Source: an uncultured Clostridia bacterium (GTDB lineage: Bacteria > Bacillota > Clostridia > TANB77 > CAG-508). From it: DNA of 64,000 bases. Positions 1 to 8,648 of this stretch are shown here, one piece after another. The translations under genes and the position numbers were made by a program. The notes under the pieces are model-generated. The model was not told the origin of the DNA. It saw only the letters and a list, made by a program, of their open reading frames with translations, and searched no databases. Each line of letters starts with the position of its first letter. Within the stretch, counting starts at the first letter, position 1. The stretch lies in the NCBI GenBank assembly GCA_934153805.1, contig CAKPFO010000004.1, positions 4,303 to 68,302 on the forward strand. The letters are read 5' to 3'.

Positions 1-1637
1 TCTCGTATTGTTTCACTATCAGTTAAAAGCATAAGCATACGATCTACTCCAGGAGCAATACCGGCATGTGGTGGAGCACCAAATTGAAATGCGTTAAATA
101 ATGCAGGAAACTTTTCTTCAATATGCTCTTTATTGTAGCCAGCAAGTTCAAAAGCTTTAATCATAATTTCTGGGTCATGGTTTCTAACAGCGCCAGAAGA
201 AAGCTCAATTCCATTACAAACAATGTCATATTGATAAGCAACTATATCTAAAGGATTCATGGTATTTAAGGCTTCTAATCCGCCTTGTGGCATAGAAAAT
301 GGATTATGATTAAATGCAATATTTCCTCTTTCATCTAATTCATACATTGGAAAATCTACAATCCAGCAGAATTTAAATAAACTTTCATCTATTAAATTTA
401 AACGTTTACCAAGTTCAGTTCTAATCTGACCAGCAAGTTCAGTTGCTCTTTTTTCATTATCTGCAATAAAGAAAATAGTATCTCCTTTGTCTAAATTAGC
501 TAAGTCCATAAGTTCTTTTTTTAGCTCATCTGGAATAAATTTATCAATAGGACCTTTGTAAGATAAGTCATCTTGAACCTCTAAATATCCTAGGCCACCC
601 ATACCAATATGCATTGCAAATTCAAGCATTTTTTCATGGAAACCTTTAGACATATGTCCTTTAACTTTAATAGCACGGACAGTTCTATCTATAAATGGTT
701 TAAAAGTACATTTGCTAAAGAATTCTGATAAATCTACAATAACTAAAGGATTTCTTAAATCTGGCTTATCACTACCATATTTTAACATAGCCTCTTTATA
801 TGCTATTCTTGGAAAAGGATACTCTGCTACCTTTTTATCAGAAAATTTAGAAAAAGTATTATAAACAACAGGTTCAATAACTGAAAACACATCTTCTTGT
901 GTAGCATAGCTCATTTCCATATCTAATTGATAAAATTCACCAGGAGCTCTATCAGCTCTTGCATCTTCATCTCTAAAACAAGGTGCAATTTGGAAATATT
1001 TATCTATTCCAGAAACCATTAAAAGTTGTTTAAACTGTTGAGGTGCTTGAGGAAGAGCATAAAATTTTCCAGGGTGAATTCTACTAGGAACTAAATAGTC
1101 CCTAGCACCTTCTGGTGAAGAACTAGTAAGTATTGGTGTTTGAACTTCTAAAAAACCTTGTTCTATCATTTGATTTCTTAAAAATTGAATAACTTGAGCT
1201 CTTAAAATTAAATTATTTTTTAATTTATCATTTCTTAAATCTAAAAATCTATATTGAAGCCTTAAGTCTTCTCTAATTTGACTATTGCCGTTAACCTCAA
1301 AAGGAAGATTTTTAGTACGTTTACCTAAAATTTCAATTTTTTCAATAGCAATTTCAACTAAACCAGTTTTAATTTTTTCATTAACAGTTTCAGGGTCTCT
1401 TTTTCTAACAGTTCCTTCAACGCAAACAGAAGATTCAACAGGAATGTGAGAAGCAAAGTCAACATCTACTTTATCAGCAGAGGTAACAACTTGTGTAACT
1501 CCATACATATCCCTAATATCTAAGAAAACAAGTCCTCCAAAATCACGAATGGTTTGTACAAAACCTGCAATTTTAACTTTTTTTCCAACATCCTCTAAAC
1601 AAATTTCATTACAATTATGAGTTCTATAAAAGCTCAT
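1..1637 (-). CDS. aspS: Aspartyl-tRNA synthetase, first copy (3' end beyond window)
   Basis: Class II aminoacyl-tRNA synthetase that charges tRNA with aspartate in the cytoplasm. About 545 codons are visible of a family length near 590; the C-terminus lies outside the window. The N-terminal OB-fold anticodon-binding domain is followed by the class II core, with motif 2 (FRDEDARADRAPGEFYQLDM), the bacterial GAD-type insertion region, and the late segment GAPPHAGIAPGVDR. The ATG at 1637 follows AAAGGAG. The position that in characterised bacterial enzymes helps separate discriminating (Leu) from non-discriminating (His) AspRS is Phe here (IRDFGG). The leader is a T-box whose specifier reads as Asn. 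A second complete AspRS lies at 55700-57454. By analogy with clostridia that carry an extra AspRS, this copy may be the non-discriminating one (inference). Confidence 0.95.
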   Translation of the reverse strand, partial: MSFYRTHNCNEICLEDVGKKVKIAGFVQTIRDFGGLVFLDIRDMYGVTQVVTSADKVDVDFASHIPVESSVCVEGTVRKRDPETVNEKIKTGLVEIAIEKIEILGKRTKNLPFEVNGNSQIREDLRLQYRFLDLRNDKLKNNLILRAQVIQFLRNQMIEQGFLEVQTPILTSSSPEGARDYLVPSRIHPGKFYALPQAPQQFKQLLMVSGIDKYFQIAPCFRDEDARADRAPGEFYQLDMEMSYATQEDVFSVIEPVVYNTFSKFSDKKVAEYPFPRIAYKEAMLKYGSDKPDLRNPLVIVDLSEFFSKCTFKPFIDRTVRAIKVKGHMSKGFHEKMLEFAMHIGMGGLGYLEVQDDLSYKGPIDKFIPDELKKELMDLANLDKGDTIFFIADNEKRATELAGQIRTELGKRLNLIDESLFKFCWIVDFPMYELDERGNIAFNHNPFSMPQGGLEALNTMNPLDIVAYQYDIVCNGIELSSGAVRNHDPEIMIKAFELAGYNKEHIEEKFPALFNAFQFGAPPHAGIAPGVDRMLMLLTDSETIR

Positions 1638-1689
1638 AAAAAACACTCCTTTCTTATTGTGTGGACGTAATTTTTAGCCTGTTTTTAGG

Positions 1690-1880
1690 CACAAAAAAAC
1701 GTCCAACTGCATAATGCAGGGACGAAATAACTTCCGCGGTGCCACCCTAACTTGAAGGCAAAAGCCTTCCACTTTATTTAAAGTGCTCCAATGTGTTTCA
1801 TTTACTACGTTTTTCTAAAAAGGCTCTCAGCGCATCCACCTTTATTCTCTGTTTAGTAACCTTTAGTAAATTTTCATTTT
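1690..1880 (-). promoter_or_regulatory. T-box riboswitch leader of the first aspS
   Basis: Read on the minus strand, the leader has a stem I beginning with an AGAGA element and a GGTGG...GAGAGCC apical region. The specifier region TGAAACACATTGGAGC follows, then the conserved T-box AGGGTGGCACCGCGG. It ends in a terminator, CGTCC-CTGCATTATGCAG-GGACG followed by seven T. Uncharged tRNA normally pairs with the specifier and with the T-box bulge to prevent termination. By position relative to the downstream TTGGAGC, the specifier triplet is AAC (1797 to 1795) followed by A, an Asn codon rather than the Asp codon GAC. Confidence 0.9.
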
Positions 1881-1907
1881 CATAGCAATTAATTTTTAAT
1901 TTTAAAT

Positions 1908-1936
1908 ATTTTACATAGTATATTCAAATTTGTCAA
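1908..1936 (-). promoter_or_regulatory. Sigma-A type promoter of the T-box/aspS transcript
   Basis: On the minus strand TTGACA (1931-1936) is separated by 17 bases from TAAAAT (1908-1913), just upstream of the T-box leader. Confidence 0.7.
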
Positions 1937-2114
1937 TAAATATTAATAAAAAAATTGAAAAAATTGTGAAAAATTGCAAATAACATAATAAAACAATATA
2001 TCAATAATGTAGCAAAATGTGGCAAAGTGTCATAATTTTGTATACGATTTGTTTCATAAAAATGAATATATGTGAATATATATTTAATAGAAATAAAAAT
2101 AAGGGGGATTTTTT

Positions 2115-2324
2115 ATGGAATATACTAAAGATGTTGTTTTTAATGTACAATATGGACAAGATTCAAAAAAGATAAGACTAAGAGATAAAAAAAGAAAGGG
2201 AGTATTATTAAAATTCTATAATAAGAATAAATTCATAATTTATACATTAGGTTTAACAATAGTATTTGTAAGTATAGATTTGTGCATGGTGTATAATTTT
2301 ATAAATATTTTAACATCAATATAA
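2115..2324 (+). CDS. Small membrane-anchored protein, unknown function
   Basis: A 69-residue protein with a basic N-terminal half (KKIRLRDKKRKG) and one hydrophobic segment at about residues 38-66 that looks like a C-terminal membrane anchor. The start is supported by AAGGGGGA nine bases upstream. It stands alone, divergent from aspS. I do not recognise a named family; the layout resembles small single-pass proteins seen in related clostridia. Confidence 0.6.
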   Translation: MEYTKDVVFNVQYGQDSKKIRLRDKKRKGVLLKFYNKNKFIIYTLGLTIVFVSIDLCMVYNFINILTSI

Positions 2325-2519
2325 TAGAAAAGTAAGCAGAATCTTATTATCATTTTATAAAATAATAAGAAGATGCAATATTTTATGAAATGCTTATAGC
2401 AAAATCCACAATATAATTGAAAAATGTTAATAAATCTGCTATAATTCTAATATGAGATTAATAAAGGCATGGAAGAGGATAAAACCAAATCTATGCCTTT
2501 AAGAAGGAATGTGATAAAA

Positions 2520-3383
2520 ATGATAGTAACAAATAATTGGAAAGATTATGAAATATTAGATATGGCAGATGGAGAAAAATTAGAGCGCTGGAAAGATATT
2601 ATTTTAGTAAGGCCAGACCCACAAATAATATGGAAAGATAAAAGTTTTCCTAAAAAGTGGAATGATATAAATGCTAAATATATAAGAAGCAATACTGGTG
2701 GAGGTAAATGGGAGTATAAAAAGAAAGTACCAAATGCATGGCAAGTAAACTATAAAAATTTAACATTTAATATAAAGCCAATGGGATTTAAACATACAGG
2801 ACTATTCCCAGAGCAAGCAGCTAATTGGGATTGGATGATGGATAAAATAAAAAATGTCAAGAGAGAAATAAAGGTATTAAATTTATTTGCATATACTGGT
2901 GGAGCAACAGTGGCTTGTTTAGCAGCAGGAGCTAGCGTTTGTCATGTAGATAGTTCTAAAGGAATGGTAGCATGGGCAAAAGAAAATGTTATATCGTCAG
3001 GTTTACAAGATAGACCTGTTAGATACATTGTAGATGATGTCGTTAAATTCGTAAACAGAGAAATAAGAAGAGGCAATAAATATGATGCTATAATTATGGA
3101 TCCACCTTCATACGGAAGAGGTGCAAATGGAGAAGTATGGAAATTTGAGGATAATTTATGTGATTTAGTAGAGCTATGTTCAAAAGTATTATCAGACAAT
3201 CCATTATTTTTCTTAATAAATTCTTATACAACAGGAATATCAAGTACAGTACTAGAAAATATATTAAATTTAAATATAGAAAAAAAATATGGAGGAAAGG
3301 TAAGCAATGGCGAAATAGGTCTTCCAATGACAAACTCAAAACTAATATTACCATGTGGAATTTATGGTAGATGGGAGAAATAA
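2520..3383 (+). CDS. Class I SAM-dependent methyltransferase (RlmK-like)
   Basis: Likely an rRNA-type methyltransferase of the family related to the C-terminal half of RlmL/RlmK (Methyltrans_SAM). The SAM-binding glycine-rich motif is NLFAYTGGATVACLAAGA. An acidic strand (HVDSSKGMV) follows, and the catalytic-type motif is DPPSYGRG. The ATG at 2520 is preferred because AAGAAGGA precedes it and the family usually begins near this point; an upstream in-frame ATG at 2469 lacks a good ribosome binding site. The stop (TAA) is one base from the start of the pseudouridine synthase, so the two form an RNA-modification operon. The exact target nucleotide cannot be told from sequence. Confidence 0.88.
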   Translation: MIVTNNWKDYEILDMADGEKLERWKDIILVRPDPQIIWKDKSFPKKWNDINAKYIRSNTGGGKWEYKKKVPNAWQVNYKNLTFNIKPMGFKHTGLFPEQAANWDWMMDKIKNVKREIKVLNLFAYTGGATVACLAAGASVCHVDSSKGMVAWAKENVISSGLQDRPVRYIVDDVVKFVNREIRRGNKYDAIIMDPPSYGRGANGEVWKFEDNLCDLVELCSKVLSDNPLFFLINSYTTGISSTVLENILNLNIEKKYGGKVSNGEIGLPMTNSKLILPCGIYGRWEK

Positions 3384-3384
3384 A

Positions 3385-4071
3385 ATGCAAAAATTAAATG
3401 TAATATATGAGGATAACCATATTATTGTTGTAGAAAAAATGGTAAATGTACCTTCACAAGCAGATAAAACAGGTGACTTAGATATGCTTACAATTATAAA
3501 ACAATATTTAAAAGAAAAGTACAATAAACCAGGAAATGTATATTTAGGGTTAGTACATAGACTAGATAGACCAGTTGGAGGAGTTATGGTTTTTGCTAAA
3601 ACTTCAAAAGCAGCAGCAAGACTAAGTGAACAAGTAAGAGTAAAGGAGTTTAAAAAGAAATACTTAGTTGTAGTAAATGGAAAGATGGAAAACAAAAAAG
3701 GAGTTCTAGAAGATTATCTTTTAAAAAATGAAAAAGCTAACATGAGCAAAGTAGTTAGTAAGGAAACAAAAAATGCTAAATATGCAGCGTTAGATTATGA
3801 AGTACTAAAATATAATGAAGAAATTGATTTATCAGTATTAAAAATAAACTTACATACAGGAAGGCATCATCAAATAAGAGTACAATTATCTAGTAGAAAC
3901 CATAGCATATATGGAGACCAGAAATATGGTGGAAGAGGCCACGGAAAGCAAATTGCTCTATGGGCATATGAACTTACAATTATTCATCCGGTAACAAAGG
4001 AAGAAATGACATTTAAAGTATTACCAGAAAAAATAGGTTCTTGGAAAATACTTGAAGATGTAAATGTATAA
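3385..4071 (+). CDS. RluA-family RNA pseudouridine synthase
   Basis: Converts uridine to pseudouridine in rRNA or tRNA. The signature VHRLDRPVGG contains the catalytic aspartate (HRLDR) and lies about 60 residues in. The later segment GRHHQIRVQLS is also typical of RluA enzymes. There is no S4 domain in front, which fits the short RluA type. I place the start at the ATG at 3385, preceded by GGGAGAAATAAA, rather than at the upstream ATG at 3355, which overlaps the methyltransferase. It is co-transcribed with the methyltransferase and ends before a terminator hairpin. Confidence 0.92.
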   Translation: MQKLNVIYEDNHIIVVEKMVNVPSQADKTGDLDMLTIIKQYLKEKYNKPGNVYLGLVHRLDRPVGGVMVFAKTSKAAARLSEQVRVKEFKKKYLVVVNGKMENKKGVLEDYLLKNEKANMSKVVSKETKNAKYAALDYEVLKYNEEIDLSVLKINLHTGRHHQIRVQLSSRNHSIYGDQKYGGRGHGKQIALWAYELTIIHPVTKEEMTFKVLPEKIGSWKILEDVNV

Positions 4072-4118
4072 TTATGTTAATTTTATAAACGCAAATAAAG
4101 TCGTATATGAAAATAAAA

Positions 4119-4146
4119 AGTCGTATTTTCGTATACGATTTTTTTG
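4119..4146 (+). terminator. Rho-independent terminator after the pseudouridine synthase gene
   Basis: The stem TCGTAT/ATACGA is followed by a run of seven T. Confidence 0.7.
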
Positions 4147-4225
4147 ATCTTATAACAAAAATAAAAAATAGTAAAAAAAAGCTATAAAATGTAATCAGAA
4201 AATGAAAAGGAAATGAGGGGAGCAC

Positions 4226-4858
4226 ATGATTGATAAATTTTGTGAATACCTGACAAATAAAATAAGAAAAGAAATACCAGATATAGATGACGAAAGAGCA
4301 GAAGTAATAATGTATGGCATACAGCTAATTGTAGGGGAAATACCCAAATTGCTGTTAATGCTGTTAATAGCATTAGTATTAGGGGTGTTATGGCAAACTT
4401 TATTAGCATACTTTTTAATACTACCATATAAATATGCTTCAGGAGGATTCCATTTAAAAACACACATTGGATGCTTTATAGGAACTTTACTTTGCTATTG
4501 TGGAAATGCTTTTCTAAGTACATATATAACATTACCAATAAACGTAAAGCTTATATTTATAGTGTTAAATCTATTAATTGGAATAATAATGGTAACTAAA
4601 TATGCACCAGCAGATACAATAAATTTACCAATCCTTACTAAAAAGGAGAGAAAGATAAAAAAAGTATTATCATATGTATTTTTAGCAGTAAATATGATAG
4701 TAGCATTAATAGTTTCAAATGAAATAATATCAAATATATTAATATTTGGAACTATTGTACAAACATTTTCAATAACAAGATTAGCATACAAAATAACAAA
4801 AAATGAATATGGATACGAAACATATGTAAAACAGAACGAAGTAGTAACAGTAGAATAA
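4226..4858 (+). CDS. agrB: AgrB-type autoinducing-peptide processing protease
   Basis: A membrane cysteine endopeptidase that trims the AgrD precursor and forms its thiolactone. The 210-residue length matches AgrB. The catalytic pair is visible as His76 (GGFH) and Cys83 (HIGC), at almost the same spacing and position as S. aureus AgrB His77/Cys84. Several hydrophobic segments cover the rest. The start is supported by GAGGGGAG six bases upstream. The agrD peptide gene follows 60 bases downstream on the same strand. The sensor and regulator genes lie on the opposite strand just beyond, so all four agr functions are present. Confidence 0.95.
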   Translation: MIDKFCEYLTNKIRKEIPDIDDERAEVIMYGIQLIVGEIPKLLLMLLIALVLGVLWQTLLAYFLILPYKYASGGFHLKTHIGCFIGTLLCYCGNAFLSTYITLPINVKLIFIVLNLLIGIIMVTKYAPADTINLPILTKKERKIKKVLSYVFLAVNMIVALIVSNEIISNILIFGTIVQTFSITRLAYKITKNEYGYETYVKQNEVVTVE

Positions 4859-4918
4859 TAAAAGTATTAGCCGGCAATACTTTATTATATAAAAAATGTA
4901 ATATTAGGGGGAATCATT

Positions 4919-5038
4919 ATGTTAAAATTTTTAGCTAAAGTCGCAGAAAAATATGCAAAATCTACAAACACAGCTTGCTGGATACTAGGAGTATGGCATC
5001 AACCAAAAATGCCAGCATCTTTAATAAAGAAAGACTAA
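4919..5038 (+). CDS. agrD: AgrD-type autoinducing peptide precursor
   Basis: A 39-residue precursor. It has an amphipathic N-terminal helix (MLKFLAKVAEKYAKS), a core with a single cysteine (TACWILGVW), and a C-terminal recognition tail, HQPKMPASL. The tail resembles the HQPEEPKSL tail I recall for the clostridial AgrD whose cleavage leaves CLWFT. If AgrB cuts before HQP, the macrocycle would be CWILGVW, seven residues between Cys20 and Trp26, against five in known peptides. AGGGGGA precedes the ATG. Confidence 0.88.
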   Translation: MLKFLAKVAEKYAKSTNTACWILGVWHQPKMPASLIKKD

Positions 5039-5048
5039 TATAAATAAG

Positions 5049-5088
5049 GGCTTCATTACTATTGAATTACTAGTAATGAAGCTCTTTT
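5049..5088 (+). terminator. Terminator of the agrBD operon
   Basis: The inverted repeat GCTTCATTACTA / TAGTAATGAAGC is followed by CTTTT just after agrD. Confidence 0.8.
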
Positions 5089-5097
5089 AGGTATAAT

Positions 5098-5143
5098 AAA
5101 ATACTGAATTTCTAATATTGTAGAAATTCAGTATTTACTTTTT
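5098..5143. terminator. Bidirectional terminator between agrBD and agrAC
   Basis: A perfect inverted repeat, AATACTGAATTTCTA / TAGAAATTCAGTATT, has A/T-rich ends on both sides and lies between the two convergent agr operons. Confidence 0.75.
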
Positions 5144-5152
5144 TATTTAATT

Positions 5153-6499
5153 TTAAAAGAATATTTCAAATTGTTGAGAAAAGTATTCACTATTTTTAGT
5201 TGTATATAAATTTAAATTATTATGTTTTTTCATAATTTGTCTTATTTCCCATAAACCAAGTCCAGTATTACCTTCTTTAGTAGAGTAGCCCTTTTCGTAA
5301 ATTTTTTCTGTATCTATATTTTTATCTTTATATGTATTTTCTATAATAATTAATTGCATAGGTCTTTTATTATCTTTTCTAAAAGTAACATTAATAGTTT
5401 TATCTTCACATTCTTTACTAGCTTCAATAGCATTATTCATAAGTATACCTAATATTCTAGTAAGTTCATACGAGTTTATATTTAATTCATTTAAGTCCAT
5501 AAATACATCTAAATTTATTTTTATACCAAGTTCATCTGCTGTATGATATTTATGTGCTAATACATTATATACAGCAGGATTATTTACTACACTTGGACTT
5601 AAGGCTGTTAAGTTATTAACTTGATGACAATCTTCTACTAGTTTTGAGTAATATTTTTTCAAACCTTCCATATCGTTTTTACCAATATATCCACCAATAC
5701 CTTGAACTATATTCCAAAAGTCATGTTTAAATGCTCTAATATTGTCATGTAGTATTTGTAAAGTTTTATTGTATAATTCTGCTTCTTCTAATTTCATAGA
5801 AGTAGTTTCTAGTTCTGCAACTGTAAAAGTAGTATACAAGCTAATTACAAAGTAAGCTATTAGACAAAGAATTGATATTAATGTTACAAAAAATGGTATA
5901 TTTGAAACATAAAACGTTATCATATAAACTTGAGTACAAACTAATACAATACCAAATATAGTATTTATGGCTAATAGAACTTTTTTCTTTTTATCTAATA
6001 CTTCAAACTTAGGTATATTTAATTTAAAATATTTTAATAGTAAATAAAAACAGTATAAAATGAAATACATTATCAAAGTGCCTATAAATCTATGTAAAGG
6101 AATATTCATGCCAACAATATAATCAAAGCCAAATATAGAAGAGTATAATTTGGCAATTATAGATTCTACGACTGCAGTCAAAAATAAAGGTATAAATAAA
6201 GCAAAAATGGCTTTAAAAAATTTTACTTTTAATATAAACATTATTGAAAGTACCATAGCAATGGCATTTACATAGGAACCATAAGGTGTAGGAATGACAA
6301 ATCTTGAAAATATACTAAATAAGCTTATAGTACATACATAAATAATACGTTGCTTTTTAGTTGTAGATATGTTTAAAATTAATGTAAATAAAAGCATTGA
6401 AACATATGCTTCTATAAATACCGTAGGAATTCCTATAATATTTGTTATCACCTCATTTTCTGTAGTTAAACTAGTCCAAATTGTTTGAAAAATTTCCAT
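5153..6499 (-). CDS. agrC: AgrC-like sensor histidine kinase
   Basis: Receptor kinase for the AgrD-derived peptide. The N-terminal half (to about residue 215) is a polytopic membrane sensor of AgrC type. It is followed by a linker and the phosphoacceptor region FKHDFWN. A GHKL ATPase then shows the N box (NNAIEAS) and the G box (GLGLWEIRQIM). The ATG at 6499 has GGAGG upstream and overlaps the end of the response-regulator gene by 29 bases, so agrA-agrC is one operon in the order regulator then kinase. It is convergent with agrBD rather than in a single agrBDCA operon. Confidence 0.93.
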   Translation of the reverse strand: MEIFQTIWTSLTTENEVITNIIGIPTVFIEAYVSMLLFTLILNISTTKKQRIIYVCTISLFSIFSRFVIPTPYGSYVNAIAMVLSIMFILKVKFFKAIFALFIPLFLTAVVESIIAKLYSSIFGFDYIVGMNIPLHRFIGTLIMYFILYCFYLLLKYFKLNIPKFEVLDKKKKVLLAINTIFGIVLVCTQVYMITFYVSNIPFFVTLISILCLIAYFVISLYTTFTVAELETTSMKLEEAELYNKTLQILHDNIRAFKHDFWNIVQGIGGYIGKNDMEGLKKYYSKLVEDCHQVNNLTALSPSVVNNPAVYNVLAHKYHTADELGIKINLDVFMDLNELNINSYELTRILGILMNNAIEASKECEDKTINVTFRKDNKRPMQLIIIENTYKDKNIDTEKIYEKGYSTKEGNTGLGLWEIRQIMKKHNNLNLYTTKNSEYFSQQFEIFF

Positions 6500-7208
6500 T
6501 TTCTAAAACCTCCATTAATTCATTTTTGTATTTTGGTCCAATAAAGCATTTATCTTTATTATTAGGACCGTTAAAAATAATAGTATTATCGTTCGATTGG
6601 ATGTCGGCAATTTTATTTATATTAGCAATATACGACTTGTGACATCGCACAAAATTTTGAGGCAGTGAAGTAGCAATTTTATTAAAAGAGCTGTAAGCTT
6701 CATAAACACGAGTGTCTGTGTAAAATACCAGTTTCATTCCATCTTTTTTTATAAAATTAATACTATCTTGATTTATAATAGTATTTTTATTATCAATACG
6801 AATAAAGGTGTTTTTCTTGCCACCGTTATTAATATCGTCCATTAATCTTAGTATAGTTTCTTCAACTCTTTCAAGAGAAATTGGCTTTGGAATAAAATCA
6901 AAAGTTTTGCATTTATATGCTATTAAAATATATTCTAAATGAGCACTTGTAAAAATAACATAAACTTGCTTATTAACCTTTCTAATTCGACTTGCTAAAT
7001 CAATACCAGACATATTAGATTTTAAATCTATATCTAAAAAGAGGACATTAACAGTATTGTCTTTCATATAACTTAACACATCCTCTGGTCTTGTAGCTGT
7101 ATAAGAAACTTCGGCATCAATGTTATGCTTTATAAAGATAGAATCTAAAATCTTATCTAACCTATCTAGAATACTAGAATTATCATCACATAGAACAAAA
7201 CTTAACAT
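6471..7208 (-). CDS. agrA: AgrA-like LytTR response regulator
   Basis: Two-domain regulator: an N-terminal receiver with the acidic pocket (LCDD) and the phosphoacceptor aspartate in VLFLDIDL, then a C-terminal LytTR DNA-binding domain (NFVRCHKSYIANINKI). The start is set at the ATG at 7208 because GGAGG lies eight bases upstream; an ATG at 7229 sits before this ribosome binding site. It is first in the minus-strand operon with the AgrC-like kinase and presumably activates promoters in response to the AgrD peptide. I could not identify a convincing LytTR operator pair nearby. Confidence 0.93.
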   Translation of the reverse strand: MLSFVLCDDNSSILDRLDKILDSIFIKHNIDAEVSYTATRPEDVLSYMKDNTVNVLFLDIDLKSNMSGIDLASRIRKVNKQVYVIFTSAHLEYILIAYKCKTFDFIPKPISLERVEETILRLMDDINNGGKKNTFIRIDNKNTIINQDSINFIKKDGMKLVFYTDTRVYEAYSSFNKIATSLPQNFVRCHKSYIANINKIADIQSNDNTIIFNGPNNKDKCFIGPKYKNELMEVLENGNFSNNLD

Positions 7209-7556
7209 ATACTTATCCTCCGTGGGCATGTATATAATATTTTATATACTAAAAATAAAAGGTTGTTTATTAAAACAAAATTACCTATTTTTTCCAATTT
7301 CATACATGATAATGCAAAATTTTTAACTTGTCAAGAGAAAAAATAATATAAAAAATAAAAAAATGTCGAAAGATGAAAAGACTTGCAAGATAAGGGAAAA
7401 ATAGTAGTCATCTTAAAGGTAAAATTTACCATACAGTACAAAATGACAATAAAAAATATTTTTGACAATTAAAAAAAGTAAAAATATGTAAAAAGATATT
7501 AACGAATTATTCGTACTTGTTTTAAACAAACTATAGCAAAAAAGTATGATATATGT
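7209..7556. other. Intergenic region between agrA and the HipA-like kinase
   Basis: AT-rich spacer between divergent genes. I see no gene in it. It contains the agrA ribosome binding site at one end and a promoter for the next gene at the other. Confidence 0.5.
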
Positions 7557-7562
7557 TATACT
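7534..7562 (+). promoter_or_regulatory. Extended -10 promoter for the HipA-like kinase gene
   Basis: TGTTATACT (7554-7562) is an extended -10; a weak -35 (TAGCAA) lies 17 bases upstream. Confidence 0.5.
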
Positions 7563-7593
7563 AATATATAGTTAATAAAGTGGAGGATAAATA

Positions 7594-8454
7594 ATGATTG
7601 ATTTTACAAATGCAGTAGAAGAAGTTAATAATTATAGAGGTTCAGAAAAGAAGAAAACGTTAATATATAATAACAATAAATATTTAGTAAAATTTCCAGA
7701 TCCTATTAGAGAAAAAAATAAGAATATATCATATATAAATAATGCTTTTTCTGAATATGTAGGAAGTAATGTGTTTAAGATAGTTGGATTTAAAGTACAA
7801 AATACAACTCTAGGAAAATATAGATACAATGGAAAAGAAAAAATAGTATGTGCGTGTGAAGATTTTACAAATGATAAAAATGTACTATATGAATTTGAAA
7901 ACCTAGCATTAAGCACAAATCCTGATAAAAAAATAGAAACAGAATTAGATGATATAATGGAAGTAATTGAAGAAAACAAGATGATTGACACAGAAAGTAC
8001 AAAACGAAAATTTTGGAATATGTTTGTTATAGATAGTATAATAGGTAATACTGATAGACACAATGGAAATTGGGGATTTATAGTGAATAAGGATACAAAA
8101 CAAATTGAATTTTCTCCAATTTATGACTGTGGTTCATGTTTAAATCCGATGTTAGAGGATAATGAAATTGAAAAATTGAATGAAATAGAAATAAAGAATT
8201 TAGCCATAAATTGTTATTCATGTTTAAAAGAAAATGGCAAAAAAATAAACTATATGTCATATATAAAGCAAATGCAAAATGAAGAATGCAATAGAGCTAT
8301 TAATGAATTATTTATAAATATTGATGTTGTTAAAATAAAAAAATTTATAGATGATATAGAATGTATGTCAAGTAAGAGAAAAGAATTTTATAAAAAAGTA
8401 ATAGAAATAAGATATAAAATAATAAAAGAAGTATATGAAAAAATTAATGCTTAA
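7594..8454 (+). CDS. HipA/CtkA-like serine/threonine kinase-fold protein
   Basis: A 286-residue protein with the kinase core of the HipA family. The nucleotide-binding N-lobe starts near LIYNNNKYLVKFP. The catalytic loop is IGNTDRHNGNWGF (Asp and Asn of the HipA/PI3K-like fold) and the metal-binding segment is SPIYDCGSCL. It is shorter than HipA (about 440 residues), lacking the separate N-terminal subdomain, and has no HipB-type antitoxin gene beside it. It therefore looks like a stand-alone CtkA-type kinase rather than a persistence toxin pair. GGAGG precedes the ATG. The substrate is unknown. Confidence 0.75.
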   Translation: MIDFTNAVEEVNNYRGSEKKKTLIYNNNKYLVKFPDPIREKNKNISYINNAFSEYVGSNVFKIVGFKVQNTTLGKYRYNGKEKIVCACEDFTNDKNVLYEFENLALSTNPDKKIETELDDIMEVIEENKMIDTESTKRKFWNMFVIDSIIGNTDRHNGNWGFIVNKDTKQIEFSPIYDCGSCLNPMLEDNEIEKLNEIEIKNLAINCYSCLKENGKKINYMSYIKQMQNEECNRAINELFINIDVVKIKKFIDDIECMSSKRKEFYKKVIEIRYKIIKEVYEKINA

Positions 8455-8494
8455 TATGGTTAAAATGTAGAATATAAAGTAAGTAGGTTATGAA

Positions 8495-8543
8495 ATGAAC
8501 CCAAATTATTAGACAAAATGTTTAATAGTTTGGGTTCATTTTA
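8495..8543 (+). terminator. Terminator after the HipA-like gene
   Basis: Arms GAACCCAAA / TTTGGGTTC with a 23-base loop, followed by ATTTTATG. Confidence 0.65.
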
Positions 8544-8648
8544 TGTCTAAATATATAAAATAAAAATTTAGTAACAGTCAATTTAAAAGTAATAATTTAG
8601 AAATTAATTCATAAAATTAAACAGTAATTGAAAGGAATGTGAATAAGT

